A stretch of 64,000 bases of DNA from an uncultured Thermoanaerobaculia bacterium (GCA_951812325.1 OX638294.1:1074527-1138526), one strand, 5' to 3'. Shown: positions 1-9,171, counted from the first letter of the stretch. Notes: a model not told the origin generated them from the sequence alone. Program-made: numbers and translations.

Positions 1-2
1 GA

Positions 3-992
3 GTCGCCTCGGGCGCTGGCCAGGTGTTCAGCGACACGCGGCGGCAGATCATGGAACTGCACAAGGGGGACGTGTCCGTCCTCGAACGCGGCGCGCAACA
101 CCGGGCGCTCTCCGGCGAGGAGTATCGGCATCGGCTGCGGCAGTCGATGAAGCCGGACGCGGAACGCGGGGAGGTGCTCGGCCTGCCCTGGGCTTCCGGC
201 TCCGGCTTCTGCAATCCCGAAGCAAGACAGTCCGGATTCGTCTTCTGCATTCGCGTCGGTCAGTGCCCGTCCGGCGCCTCGTCAGGTTCCACGGGCCAGC
301 CCGCAGTCTCGAGCAGGCGCCTCACCTGCGGCAACGCGGACTGCGAGGTCTGCAGCCGCGGTCCGTTCTTCCGCTTCGTGCCGACCTGGCCGGACTGGCG
401 GCCTCTGAGGGACGGCGCGGGCGCCCCGATCGTGCAGAGCGACACCCTGCAGGCGCTGATCGCGGCGGACCCGGTTCGGGAAGACACCGTCCGCGAGCTC
501 CCCCGGCCGGCCTACGACCGCGCGTTCGACGCCTGGGACCTCGCCCGGCGCGACGTCTGGGAAGAGTGGATGCGGCTTGTCGATCCGGCGAACCTGCAGC
601 CGGATCTGCCGAAGGCGTTCCGTGACGCGGCGGAGCTGCTCCACCGGCACGGCGCGGAGGTACTCGGCACGGACGAACTCGAAGGGCTCATCCCCCGCTT
701 CCAGACCGTTCCCACGGTGCGTGTCCAACGCGACGTGCGCGCCATTCTGAATGCCGGCGAACCGGATGCCGCGACGGTTCGTCGCCTCCGGAACTTCGCG
801 CGGCAGGCCGGGCTGAAACCGTCGGCGCCGATCGAACCGCTGCCCGCGGTCGCCGAGGAGGAGGTCCACCTCGTCGCGTGGATGGCGGTCAGGGCCGGCG
901 CGCAGGAAACGCGGCGCGGCCTGCACTCGGGCCAGCCGCTGCGCGGCGTCGCCCTTGATGCCGGCCAGAAGGCCGACGCACCGACTGATTGA
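3..992 (+). CDS. C-terminal part of a large helicase-like protein (5' end outside window)
   Basis: The frame is open from the left edge to a TGA at 990-992, so only the last ~329 residues are visible; the GTG at 24 is probably internal. No helicase motif lies in this part. The call is from memory of the C-terminal region of large SNF2/DEAD-family helicase-like proteins, which share an LPWASGSGF segment, a GFVFCIRVG strand, an FRFVP strand, a helical DPANLQPDLPKAFRDAAELL stretch and a terminal HLVAWMAV. A Cys-containing stretch (CGNADCEVC, about residue 110 from the edge) precedes FRFVP. Positions ~317-905 recur at 9842-10440 as a diverged truncated copy. The last residues are low-complexity and carry a GCCGGCCAGAAGGCCGACGC segment resembling repeats found elsewhere in the window. 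Function of the whole protein is unknown. Confidence 0.45.
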   Translation, partial: VASGAGQVFSDTRRQIMELHKGDVSVLERGAQHRALSGEEYRHRLRQSMKPDAERGEVLGLPWASGSGFCNPEARQSGFVFCIRVGQCPSGASSGSTGQPAVSSRRLTCGNADCEVCSRGPFFRFVPTWPDWRPLRDGAGAPIVQSDTLQALIAADPVREDTVRELPRPAYDRAFDAWDLARRDVWEEWMRLVDPANLQPDLPKAFRDAAELLHRHGAEVLGTDELEGLIPRFQTVPTVRVQRDVRAILNAGEPDAATVRRLRNFARQAGLKPSAPIEPLPAVAEEEVHLVAWMAVRAGAQETRRGLHSGQPLRGVALDAGQKADAPTD

Positions 993-1062
993 CCTCTCAG
1001 CCGCCTTTGGCGGGGCCAGTGCTTCACGCCGAGCGGGGGCAGGCACCCTGCATTTCCGGGCG

Positions 1063-1698
1063 TCAAGAACCGTGCCGGTACGGACTTGCCGATTCCTGCG
1101 CGACGAACAGGTGGGAACTCAAGAGAACCAGTCTCACAAGATCCGCCTGCCTCGAACTCCACGTCTTCGAAAGCGCCTGCTGAACGAGCCAACGAACGGA
1201 ACGCGTCTTCCGGTTCGTGGCCTGCGCGATCTCACGAATCGTCATGCCCTCGGCCAGAGCCACCGCGACACGACTCTCGGCAGGTGTCAATCCGAGCGAC
1301 ATCGCGACCTGTTCGGGTCTCAACCGAACGCGGCGCCAGGGGTCCAGCAGCACGACGACCGCGGCGACGCCCGTGGCCCCGCTGTTCGCCTGGTTCACAT
1401 GGACGGTCAGGGGCCGCTCATTCGGCCACGCGCCCACCACCGTGCACCCGCCGGCCCGAGGCCCGGCCCGGCCGCCGAACGCCGACTCCAGAATGCTCTC
1501 CAGAGCTTCGACATCCGCCTGCCGCCGCGCCGTCAGCCTCCCGTCCAGCTCCTGGAGGCCCCCGTCCTGCCGAAGAACCTCGCGTGCGCGCGCATTCGAC
1601 TCCAGGATCGCCCCCTCATGGTCCAGGTAGATCAGGCCCGCTTGGCGCGGGTCGACAAGTGCATCCGCGAGGTCGCACGGCGGGAAGGGCGTGGACAC
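1063..1698 (-). CDS. LuxR-type helix-turn-helix transcriptional regulator
   Basis: A 211-residue DNA-binding regulator. The C-terminal ~65 residues form a GerE/LuxR helix-turn-helix: LGLTPAESRVAVALAEGMTI, then the recognition-helix region REIAQATNRKTRSVRW, then SRQADLVRLVLL. The N-terminal ~100 residues (PRQAGLIYLDHEGAILESNA) resemble a PAS-like sensor with no recognisable ligand site, and there is no response-regulator receiver domain. The GTG start lies 6 bp after the BlaR1 stop, so it is almost certainly the third gene of the BlaI-BlaR1 operon. A LuxR regulator as last gene of a bla-type operon is unusual and suggests it relays the BlaR1 signal to further targets (inference). An autoinducer-binding domain is not visible. 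Confidence 0.85.
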   Translation of the reverse strand: MSTPFPPCDLADALVDPRQAGLIYLDHEGAILESNARAREVLRQDGGLQELDGRLTARRQADVEALESILESAFGGRAGPRAGGCTVVGAWPNERPLTVHVNQANSGATGVAAVVVLLDPWRRVRLRPEQVAMSLGLTPAESRVAVALAEGMTIREIAQATNRKTRSVRWLVQQALSKTWSSRQADLVRLVLLSSHLFVAQESASPYRHGS

Positions 1699-1704
1699 AA
1701 CAGA

Positions 1705-3315
1705 TCAGCGACCGCTCAGGCCCCGGCGAACGTCGACTCCGGCCTGGATCCGGTCAACGGGGTGGGCAGGATCTCCATCGCGCCCCAACACATGCAGCGT
1801 CTCATCCGCCCACCACTCCCGGGCCGGCGGTCGGGCTCCGGCCCAGCGCTCCGAAACTCCGCTCTCGGCGGCCAGCCGCGTGATCTGCCTGCGAATTCCA
1901 CCCTCCGCCACTGCCCACTCGCGACGACCGATTGCGCGCACTCCACCGCCGCCGCCTGTCGCCGCATCCTCGTTCAGGGTGCAGACAAGGAGGTCGTCAT
2001 CTTCCGCGAAGAGCCATCCGGCCACCAGGTCAGCACCGGCGCCGACCGCGCAATCCACCACGCCAGACAGGACGGCGGCAGGTTCCGGAAGGGCGCCGTC
2101 CGGACGAGTGTCCGCTCCACCGCCCGCACGCATCGGGTCGGCGACCGCCGCCGCGATGCCCACCGCGGCGACAGCTGCCGCGGTGACCGTCGCGGCCAAC
2201 GCCCGAGGGCGGGCGCGCCCGGGTCCGAGAATCGTTCGGATTCTCCTCTCCAACTGTGAGCGGAGAGCCATCGGCAACGACGGCGCCGGCAGCCCCAACG
2301 ACCTGCTCTCCGCCAGGGAGAGAAGGTGCCCCGCATACTCGGACGGTCGTGCGCCGGCCGCCACGACTTCCTCGTCGCACGCTTCCTCGCGGCTCACCGC
2401 AGCGAACCTCGACGCCACCCAGCACAGCGGATGAAACCAGTAGAACGCCAGGACGGCCCGGCCAACGAGTTGGCGAAGAACGTCACGCCTGCGCACGTGA
2501 ACCAACTCGTGGACCAGGACGACCTGGCGGCGCGCTCGGGTCCAGTCAGCCGCCGAAGCCGGGAGCAGGATGACCGGCCTCCACAAGCCCCCCGTCATCG
2601 GCGTCACGGAGTCCCTTTCCACAACGAGCCGCACCTCGGTACGGATGGACAGTTGCTCGCGCAATGCGTCCAGGTGTTCAAGCCAGGCCTCGTTCTCGAC
2701 GGGCTGCGCGGCGCGTACCCGCCGGTGGAACCGGAGAGCACCAACGCCCAGGGAAGCAAACGAGGCCCCGCAGCCGATCGCCCAGAGCGCGAAGGCCGCC
2801 CGGCTCAAGCCCCAGGCCCCGGTCGGTCCGTATGCCCGTCTCGGGTTCTCTCGCGTTCCGGTTCGGGCCCCGGAAACCCGGCCAGTCGATGACCCGGCTG
2901 CTCCGGATGGCCGGGTCGCCGCCGGCCGGACGGCGCCGGCTGCAGATGCCGCGGAGCTCGCTCGGGCGTCCGCTCTCCCGCGGACCCCGGGAGCGTCAGC
3001 TGCCATGGGAACAGGAACTCCAGCAGCCGGGACAAGGAGAGCTCCGTGCCCGACTGCTTCAGGGCCTGCCTCCCCGGCCCTCCCGCCCGCAGGAGGAAGG
3101 AGCGGCGCCTCCCACGAAGGACCGAACAGCCTGAGGCCGGGCAGCACGAGCAGGAACACGAACGTCCACGTCCACAGGCGATGCCGCATCGCCGCGGGCG
3201 CCCTGCGGGTCAGCCACTGAAGAGCCAGCGACAGGCTCAACAGGATCGTTGCCCGGGCGGTCAGATCCACCAGGCCCGCTGACTCCGCGGTCGCCAGAGC
3301 GAGAGAGTCGGTCAC
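1705..3315 (-). CDS. blaR1: BlaR1-like M56 membrane metalloprotease sensor
   Basis: A 536-residue M56-family transmembrane protease. In the classic system such proteins sense a ligand, self-activate and inactivate the cognate BlaI repressor. Hydrophobic segments occur near residues 20-35, 48-65 and 170-195. The zinc motif HELVH is at 269-273 with EACDE at 311-315, as in BlaR1/MecR1. Residues ~75-165 are a long Ala/Gly/Arg-rich linker. The C-terminal ~150 residues do not look like the penicillin-binding sensor of BlaR1 (no SxxK-KTG pair seen), so the signal is probably not a beta-lactam. The start overlaps the blaI stop by four bases (ATGA) and a LuxR gene follows 6 bp downstream. Confidence 0.88.
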   Translation of the reverse strand: MTDSLALATAESAGLVDLTARATILLSLSLALQWLTRRAPAAMRHRLWTWTFVFLLVLPGLRLFGPSWEAPLLPPAGGRAGEAGPEAVGHGALLVPAAGVPVPMAADAPGVRGRADARASSAASAAGAVRPAATRPSGAAGSSTGRVSGARTGTRENPRRAYGPTGAWGLSRAAFALWAIGCGASFASLGVGALRFHRRVRAAQPVENEAWLEHLDALREQLSIRTEVRLVVERDSVTPMTGGLWRPVILLPASAADWTRARRQVVLVHELVHVRRRDVLRQLVGRAVLAFYWFHPLCWVASRFAAVSREEACDEEVVAAGARPSEYAGHLLSLAESRSLGLPAPSLPMALRSQLERRIRTILGPGRARPRALAATVTAAAVAAVGIAAAVADPMRAGGGADTRPDGALPEPAAVLSGVVDCAVGAGADLVAGWLFAEDDDLLVCTLNEDAATGGGGGVRAIGRREWAVAEGGIRRQITRLAAESGVSERWAGARPPAREWWADETLHVLGRDGDPAHPVDRIQAGVDVRRGLSGR

Positions 3316-3695
3316 CGTCCCTCCCGGGAAGCCCGGTCGATGAGTGCTCGCAAACGCGCTCGCTCCTTCGGCGTGATTCTGGTGTCGTCCAGGTCGAGAA
3401 GCGCAGCCACCGCGCCTTCCACCGAGCCCCCGAAGAACGTCCTGACCACGTGGCGCAGCGCCGAACGCCGCGCCTTCGAGGCGGGGACGCGCGGCGAGTA
3501 CACGTAGCGGACGCCTTCCGTCCTGCTGGCCAGGTGTCCCTTGCTGACGAGGATTCGAAGCACGGACCGAACCGCCGAGTCTGTCGGCGGTTCGACCATT
3601 CGGTCACGGATCTGCGCGCTGGTCGCCACTCCGAGCTCGTGGATAATGTCCATGACCTCACGCTCTCTGCGGCTGAACTGGTGCAACTCGCTCAT
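3312..3695 (-). CDS. blaI: BlaI/MecI-family transcriptional repressor
   Basis: A 127-residue winged-helix repressor. The N-terminal domain (FSRREREVMDIIHELG, ATSAQIRDRM, DSAVRSVLRILVSKGHL, YVYSPRVP) is the standard BlaI/MecI DNA-binding domain; the C-terminal helices (LRHVVRTFFGGSVEGAVAALL) form the dimerisation region that M56 proteases act on. Length matches the family (~120-130). It is the first gene of blaI-blaR1-luxR, overlapping blaR1 by four bases. A perfect inverted repeat 70-85 bp upstream is the likely autoregulatory operator. By family knowledge it represses its own operon and a target regulon until the M56 protease acts; the neighbouring giant secreted protein genes are possible targets (inference). 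Confidence 0.92.
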   Translation of the reverse strand: MSELHQFSRREREVMDIIHELGVATSAQIRDRMVEPPTDSAVRSVLRILVSKGHLASRTEGVRYVYSPRVPASKARRSALRHVVRTFFGGSVEGAVAALLDLDDTRITPKERARLRALIDRASREGR

Positions 3696-3764
3696 GACCT
3701 GTGCCCGTCTGGCCGAACCGGAAGCACCGATCCGAAACCGGCGGACCAGAGACTAGCCGCGAAA

Positions 3765-3780
3765 TGTTGAAAAATCAACA
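3765..3780 (-). promoter_or_regulatory. Candidate BlaI operator (inverted repeat)
   Basis: TGTTGA at 3765-3770 and TCAACA at 3775-3780 form a perfect 6-bp inverted repeat around AAAA, 70 bp upstream of the blaI start and in an AT-rich patch that contrasts with the GC-rich surroundings. BlaI-family operators are short dyads placed like this. It also lies ~290 bp downstream of the end of the giant secreted protein gene. Binding is inferred from position and symmetry. Confidence 0.55.
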
Positions 3781-3820
3781 CCCGCCAGCGTTGCGGCAGA
3801 CGGCAGACCGTCCCGCAACG

Positions 3821-3885
3821 CCTTGGAGAACCGGCAAGCCGGTTTCCCACAGCTACCGCAGCCGCTACGACTACTGATTGCTCAA
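3821..3885 (+). repeat. Interspersed intergenic repeat, copy 1 (other copy near 45.06 kb, inverted)
   Basis: A ~60-bp segment beginning CCTTGGAGAACCGGCAAGCC and continuing through an ACAGCTACCGCAGCC stretch. The complementary strand of 45035-45092 reads almost the same, so the two are diverged copies in opposite orientation, both between genes. Their frame would encode MENRQ-like peptides that match no family known to me. The rest of the 3696-4066 gap holds the operator and a degenerate copy (4009-4034) of the GACTTCTGCCACGGGCTG repeat. Confidence 0.5.
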
Positions 3886-4066
3886 GGCGACCGAGAAGGA
3901 CTCACTCCCACGCACTTGAGAGCCGGCCGAGGTGGCTCACTTTCCGAGCAACGTTTGGCTCGGTCTCTGAGCGTTTGCCTGCAACGCGGGCGCCCCACCG
4001 TTCCCGGTACGACGCGGACCTTCGCCACGGGCTGCCCGCGACGCACGACCCGGGACAGAGGCCCCG

Positions 4067-7000
4067 TCAGTCGCCCAGGTCCACCTCGCTGGTTCGCCGC
4101 CTTTCGGTGACGACGGTCCGCGAATCATCGCCCCGCCGCACCACGTAGGCGCCGGCCGGGAGGTTTGGAATCGTCTCCCCCACGGAAAAGGTCGGTGCTC
4201 CACCGAACCACATCCGGAGCTGCCCGAGATTCCAACCGCCGGGCGTCGAGATCGTGACGCCTCCGCCGCGGTACTCGCCGATCAAGGCCAACGAGGCGGT
4301 CGAGGCGCCGGGCTCGAACGTCACGCCCCGCTCCAACGCCTCGCGCAGGCCCTGCCACTCGCCGAAGATCCAGCGTCCGTCCGCACTGCAGGCGGCCCGG
4401 ACCTGCCTGCCCAGCGGCGGTTCGAGACGCGCCTCGGCCCTGCCGCCCCGAATCTGTACGAGTTGACCTCCCGCGGCGTTGTCCGTCTCCACCAGGCAGA
4501 AGCCGCTTTCGGCACCCGGCAGCTCGATGCGCAGGCGGTCCGACACCGCCTTGTCGGCAAGGTGGAGTTGCACGGACGCCCGATCGCCCGGCCGGTCGAG
4601 TTCCACCTCGACCAGGTCCGATCGAAGATGGCGCTGGCGCGCCCGCACCTGGTAGCGCCCCGGCCGCAGGCCCAGCATCCGGAAGCTCCCCCGGCTGTCC
4701 GACATGACCGGTGGCTGGCCGGGAAACGCCTCCACCGTCACGCGGCGGGCCGGCCGGCCCTCCTGGTCGAAGACGGTTCCTTCCACCGACACGCCGTCGT
4801 AGGCGATGTTGCGCACCACCTCGCCGCGGGCCCCGGCCGGAACGTCCACGACATGCGGCTCCTGGTAACCGCCGGAGGCGGGCATCCAGAGGACCTCCCA
4901 CTCTCCAGGGAGCACAGACGCCAGACGGTACGTCCCGTCTCCGTCCAGCGGAGACTGGAGGTCCTGAAGCCCGTTCACGGCCGCCTCGACCCGCTCGAGT
5001 CCGCTGCTTCGAGAACGGAAGAAGCCGCCCGGAACCTCGGCCTTGGCACTCCGGCGCTGCCACAGCAACGTCCCGTCAACCGCCTCGCCGTCCATCGTGA
5101 CCCGCCCGGTGACCCGTACGCTCCGGTCGTTGCAGCGAACCGCGAGATCACCCTCCGGTTCGACGACTCTTCTGGTGCAGACCGGTTGTCCGCCGCCGTT
5201 GAGGACAACGATCGCCAGCGGACCGTTCGGTACCGCACGGAACACGGCCTCGCGGTCGTCCAGCGGCGTCGTCATCTTCTCCGGCGGCGCCGCATCGCCG
5301 ACGGCCAGTTCGACCAGGCCGCCCTCCGTGTCGGACCGTACCGTGACCTGTCGCCCTCGGGCGAGCTGGACCGCGCCCAGATCAAGGCCCACGGCGTGTT
5401 CCAGGTGGACCTCCAGCCGCCGCGGAGCGTAGCCCTCAGCCGCCACCCGAAGCGCGGCAGGCCCGGCGCCCAACCCATGAAGCTCGAAGTAGCCCTCCGA
5501 CCCGGACGACGCAGTGGGAGAGCCGCCAAGAAGCGGCGTCAGGAGCGGTCCGAACTCCGAGACCACCGTCGAGGTCACGGACGCTCCCTCCAACGATTCG
5601 TAACCCTCGCCCACGACGTAGCCGGAGACCACGGCCGACTGCGATCCGCGGACGATGCCAAGATCGATCGCCTCACCGGCGGCGCCCGTTGCCTCCACAC
5701 GTGCCGGACCTGTGTTGTCGGCGGCAAACTCGAGTTCCCACACGCCGCCGCCGGGCAGGTCGACGGAGAAGATCCCGTCCGCATCGACCGTGCCGCCGAG
5801 GAGGAGACCACCGGCGCCCAGTGCCCGGGCCGTGAATCGGCCGTTCGCGGCCGACGTCAGGCCATCCGCTGCAACGTATGTTCCCGTCACCGTCAGGGCA
5901 GGCGCCAGTTCGATGACGAACGGCTGGTCCGACTCCCGACCGACGCCGACCGGTAGCCGCGGGTGGGCGAATCCGTAGCCGCGCGCCGTGACCTGAAGTT
6001 CCCGCCCGTAGCGCACCTGGACGGCGGACAAGCCGTCGGATCCCGTTCGCGTCTGGCCGCCATCGGCAGCCCGAACCAGCGCCCCCGCCACCGGAAAGCG
6101 CCGCAGAGCGTCGATGATCCGAACCCAGACCACCTCGACCTCGCTCAGAACGATGTCCCCGAGATCCAGCGAGCCCTCGAGTTCCAGCCGGCTTGCGGCC
6201 TCCAGCCCGCTTTCCTCCTCCGAGACGGCTCGCAGGGTCGCGGCGCCGGCAGAGAAGCCGTGCAGCCGGAAGCGGCCGCCGATCCCGGTCCTGCCCGTCT
6301 GCAACTGCGTCAGACCGAAGCCGTCCCTGACGAAGGAGCGACCAAGAAGTCGAGCCGCAACCGGCTCGCCGTCGCCGTTCACGACCCGCCCGCTCACGAA
6401 GAAACCCGGTTCGAGCTCCACGCGGTCCGGCACATCGCGCAACGTGGGAAACGCCGCAGATGCAAGTCCATCGCTCGACACGAGAACCGCCGGGCTCTGC
6501 CCGGCCGGCAGGTCCAGGTCGACCCGACCTTCCGCGTCGGCCCTCTCGAAGCCCAGGATCTCCGTCTGACTGAGACCACCCCGGCCGGGGCGGAGAAGGT
6601 AGAAGCGAGCGTTCTCCACCGGGGCGCCGCCCGCAGTGATCTCGTGGCGCACGGCGCGGGCCTCGAGAAGTCGGATGGAAACCCCGGCGGTCCGGTCCGC
6701 AACCTCCGTCCACCGCGAGCACCGCCCCGCGGAGCATGCCTGCACCCGCCACGGGCCGGGAGCGCGCGGCAGGCGAACGGTGCGGGCTTCCCCGCTCCAG
6801 GCAGGCAGCAGGCTGCGGGGGACCTCCCGCCACATCGCAGAGGGCGCGGCGGTCACCGTCGACCGGGGCGGTTCACCCGGATCGTCATCCAGGCCGGACA
6901 ACCGCACGACGAGCTCGGCTCGCGAGACACCAGCCGAAGCAGCCGCCGACGCCGAACTCGAAGCCGCGGTCCTGGCCCGATGCGCCGCGTCGTTGCAGGC

Positions 7001-7327
7001 GTGCACGATGTCGGACCCGAAGAGCCGCTTCACCGGCGGGCAGACGTCGTTCCAGACCCAGCAGGACCGGATGTCGGCGTCGGGGCCTGCGCTGGCCGAG
7101 ATCTCCTGCCAGGCCCGCGCTTCCGGGGTGGCAACTGCCAACGGCGGCAGCGCCCGGGCCGCTCCGTCGCTGTTCAGGCAGACCAGCTGGAGATCGTCTG
7201 CCGGCTGCCCGAGGACCGGAGTCGCCGCCACCCATCCCAGGACGGCATAGACCACGGCTCCCAGGACGGCATAGACCATGGCCTGCCGACCGGGCCGACG
7301 GCCTGAGGCAGCCGTCGGGAGCTTCAT
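4067..7327 (-). CDS. Giant secreted protein with repeated carboxypeptidase-regulatory-like beta domains
   Basis: A ~1086-residue exported protein of unknown function. The chosen ATG (MKLPTAAS) precedes a signal peptide whose core is internally duplicated (MVYAVLGAVVYAVLGWV) and ends near ATPVLGQ; the frame stays open upstream but would overlap the neighbour. The N-terminal ~130 mature residues contain paired cysteines (QLVCLNSDG, RSCWVWNDVC, VHACNDAAH). The rest is built of many ~70-90-residue beta-sandwich modules typical of carboxypeptidase-regulatory-like/CNA-B domains, e.g. FVSGRVVNGDGEPV, VVWVRIIDALRRFPVAGALV and SVEGTVFDQEGRPARRVTVE. It shares architecture with the 1247-residue protein at 21655-25398. 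It follows the 535-residue secreted protein after 104 bp and lies upstream of the blaI operon on the same strand. A surface or matrix role is inferred. Confidence 0.7.
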   Translation of the reverse strand: MKLPTAASGRRPGRQAMVYAVLGAVVYAVLGWVAATPVLGQPADDLQLVCLNSDGAARALPPLAVATPEARAWQEISASAGPDADIRSCWVWNDVCPPVKRLFGSDIVHACNDAAHRARTAASSSASAAASAGVSRAELVVRLSGLDDDPGEPPRSTVTAAPSAMWREVPRSLLPAWSGEARTVRLPRAPGPWRVQACSAGRCSRWTEVADRTAGVSIRLLEARAVRHEITAGGAPVENARFYLLRPGRGGLSQTEILGFERADAEGRVDLDLPAGQSPAVLVSSDGLASAAFPTLRDVPDRVELEPGFFVSGRVVNGDGEPVAARLLGRSFVRDGFGLTQLQTGRTGIGGRFRLHGFSAGAATLRAVSEEESGLEAASRLELEGSLDLGDIVLSEVEVVWVRIIDALRRFPVAGALVRAADGGQTRTGSDGLSAVQVRYGRELQVTARGYGFAHPRLPVGVGRESDQPFVIELAPALTVTGTYVAADGLTSAANGRFTARALGAGGLLLGGTVDADGIFSVDLPGGGVWELEFAADNTGPARVEATGAAGEAIDLGIVRGSQSAVVSGYVVGEGYESLEGASVTSTVVSEFGPLLTPLLGGSPTASSGSEGYFELHGLGAGPAALRVAAEGYAPRRLEVHLEHAVGLDLGAVQLARGRQVTVRSDTEGGLVELAVGDAAPPEKMTTPLDDREAVFRAVPNGPLAIVVLNGGGQPVCTRRVVEPEGDLAVRCNDRSVRVTGRVTMDGEAVDGTLLWQRRSAKAEVPGGFFRSRSSGLERVEAAVNGLQDLQSPLDGDGTYRLASVLPGEWEVLWMPASGGYQEPHVVDVPAGARGEVVRNIAYDGVSVEGTVFDQEGRPARRVTVEAFPGQPPVMSDSRGSFRMLGLRPGRYQVRARQRHLRSDLVEVELDRPGDRASVQLHLADKAVSDRLRIELPGAESGFCLVETDNAAGGQLVQIRGGRAEARLEPPLGRQVRAACSADGRWIFGEWQGLREALERGVTFEPGASTASLALIGEYRGGGVTISTPGGWNLGQLRMWFGGAPTFSVGETIPNLPAGAYVVRRGDDSRTVVTERRRTSEVDLGD

Positions 7328-7403
7328 CGCCCCCGGTCCAGGGCGATCAGCCGCGGCAAGGGTCGCGCCACGCGCCCTGCGGGCCAGGCGCCTGACCGAT
7401 TTC

Positions 7404-7432
7404 GCTGCGACCAGGACTTCTGCCACGGCTGC
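7404..7432 (+). repeat. Copy of the GACTTCTGCCACGGGCTG intergenic repeat
   Basis: The gap between two secreted protein genes contains GGACTTCTGCCACGGCTGC, a near match to the interspersed motif also seen at 30732-30754, 30941-30962, 35266-35285 and 37754-37777. The repeat abuts the TAG stop of the 535-residue gene. Confidence 0.5.
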
Positions 7433-9039
7433 TAGCTCCCGGCGCGGAGACGAGCTTCGAAGAACTCGGCCGGCCGCGGCGCGTTCCCCGAGGCGAGGCG
7501 GGTGGCGCCCCGGATGAGAAGAACGGCCCGGTCGCCGGCGAGGTCCACCCGCAGGCGCGCGTCCGCCAGGTCCGACTTGACTGCGCAAGGCGCGGTGGAC
7601 ACGCTGCGAAGGTCATCGACGCGGGCGTGGACGATGTCCCAGCAGACGCTGCCCCGAAGGGGCGAAGGGCGCTCCGCAACCGGGGATGCCGGGACTCCGC
7701 CCACATCGCTCTTCACCTTCACCGCGGCCAGCAGGGCTGCGGCCCGCTCACCGGTCAGGACGACGGTTCCATCCTGCGACGCCGCCTCTTCCTCCAGCAG
7801 TGTCTTCACGTCTTCCTCCAGCAGCGTCTTCACGTCTTCCTCCACCAGTGTCTTCACGTCGGAGGCGGCCAGGTCGTCCAACCCGAACACGAATCTCCCC
7901 GGCTCGCCTCCTGCGGCCCCGACGTTTCTACCGGCCGTCGCAGTCACATCCCCGGCTGCCACCGCGGCGCGGTACCGCGCCGCGGTCTGTTCGGCGTCCA
8001 CAGCCCGGGCAGCAATCACTGGACCACGTTCGGTGTGCGCCCGGGCCGCAGCCTCGCCGTCCTCCACGTGACGCACGAAGAAGAACATGTCGCCCTGACC
8101 GTTCGCCGCCACCTCGTCGATGACCCGGTGTCGGCGAAGCCAGGCCGTCCGGAACTCCTCCTCGGGAAGCAGCGGCTTCTGCTCCGGCCCGCAGTCCGCC
8201 CGGCTTGCCGAGAACGCCCCGAGGTCCGCGGCTTGCCGCAGCATGCCGTCGGCGCCGTAGAGGAAGGCCCCCGGTTCGGCGCCGGGAATCACCAGGATCA
8301 GATCGTCGGTCACGAACCGCCCTATCGTCAGTTCCACGGGATAGCAGGAATCCAGTGCGGCGCCGCCGTCGCGGGTCGGCGTCAAACCCCGGACACCGCC
8401 TTCGCCATCGAACAGCCAAGCGACGTACGGTTCCCAGATGTCGTCAGGCCCCGGCGATGGCTCAGGCTGGCGGGCAAGCCCCACCGCGACGGTCCAACCG
8501 TCCCGATGATCCAGGTCGCCGACGATCTCCAGGTTCGCCTTGAGAGCCGTGATCCGGCCGTCACGTTGCCGATAGACGCCGAAGAGATCGCCTGCGAAGA
8601 CCAGGCCGCTCGCGGATTCGCCGCCGAGTCGGCTGTAGTTCCCGTACCTGCCGGCGCGCCGATACGTCGTTCCCGCGAGCGTGACGAGCAGTTCGGTCCG
8701 GATTCCCCCCAAGACCCACGAGTGAATCCCGTCCCGCCGGAGGCCGACGAGAAGGCTGCCGTCCGATCGCCAGCGAACATCCGCCGCCGACAAGATCCCG
8801 TCCGGCGCATCCAGCGGCCGAAGCTCGTCCAGCACCGGCGCCAACCGGCCGGACTCCTGAGCCGTGGCCGCCTGCGGGGCAACAGCCGCCACGAGCCCGA
8901 AGGCGACAAGGCAAGCGGCCCTTCTCAAGGAGCCGACACCTGTTTCCACAATCGGCCGCGGGCACGGTACCTCCGAACGGGCGATACGCGATCCGCGCCG
9001 GTCATCCGCACCCGCTCGTACAGACTTGGCTCTTCGCAT
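7432..9039 (-). CDS. Secreted protein of unknown function with DVKTLLEE tandem repeat
   Basis: A 535-residue exported protein. The ATG at 9039 follows a strong AGGAGGAG ribosome binding site. A Sec signal peptide (LRRAACLVAFGLVAAVAPQAATAQ) lies ~40 residues in, after a long basic leader. The mature part suggests a beta-propeller (repeated strands such as ADVRWRSDGSLLVGLRRDGI and VVAGDLFGVYRQRDGRITAL) but matches no family I can name. Residues ~395-420 contain three 8-residue repeats (DVKTLVEE/DVKTLLEE), encoded by three 24-bp repeats at 7787-7858. Four or more cysteines (DSCYPVEL, RADCGPEQ, SVCWDIVH, TAPCAVKSD) suggest disulfides. It sits between a small secreted peptide gene and the giant 1086-residue protein gene, probably one transcription unit. 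Confidence 0.7.
   Translation of the reverse strand: MRRAKSVRAGADDRRGSRIARSEVPCPRPIVETGVGSLRRAACLVAFGLVAAVAPQAATAQESGRLAPVLDELRPLDAPDGILSAADVRWRSDGSLLVGLRRDGIHSWVLGGIRTELLVTLAGTTYRRAGRYGNYSRLGGESASGLVFAGDLFGVYRQRDGRITALKANLEIVGDLDHRDGWTVAVGLARQPEPSPGPDDIWEPYVAWLFDGEGGVRGLTPTRDGGAALDSCYPVELTIGRFVTDDLILVIPGAEPGAFLYGADGMLRQAADLGAFSASRADCGPEQKPLLPEEEFRTAWLRRHRVIDEVAANGQGDMFFFVRHVEDGEAAARAHTERGPVIAARAVDAEQTAARYRAAVAAGDVTATAGRNVGAAGGEPGRFVFGLDDLAASDVKTLVEEDVKTLLEEDVKTLLEEEAASQDGTVVLTGERAAALLAAVKVKSDVGGVPASPVAERPSPLRGSVCWDIVHARVDDLRSVSTAPCAVKSDLADARLRVDLAGDRAVLLIRGATRLASGNAPRPAEFFEARLRAGS
7787..7858 (-). repeat. Three 24-bp in-frame tandem repeats
   Basis: Units at 7787-7810, 7811-7834 and 7835-7858 differ at only a few positions and encode three DVKTLxEE octapeptides, an acidic helical stretch inside the 535-residue secreted protein. 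Confidence 0.85.
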
Positions 9040-9171
9040 GCAAGCTCCTCCTGGGAACTGGCTGCAAGAGCTGTGTGAAGTGACAGGCTGACCGGCTGAC
9101 CGCCCTCCTGCCCTCGGTCGAAGCTGGATGTGGCTGCAGCCACTGTGGCCCCTTGAGGCAGAGGACTGTCC

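Noticed and set aside
1..992. Phage-defence helicase system at the left edge
   Set aside because: Only a C-terminal region without helicase motifs is visible and no defence partner is next to it; naming a system would be a guess.
3823..4110. Small ORF between the giant protein gene and blaI
   Set aside because: Contains an interspersed repeat and low-complexity Arg/Pro codons, no ribosome binding site or family match.
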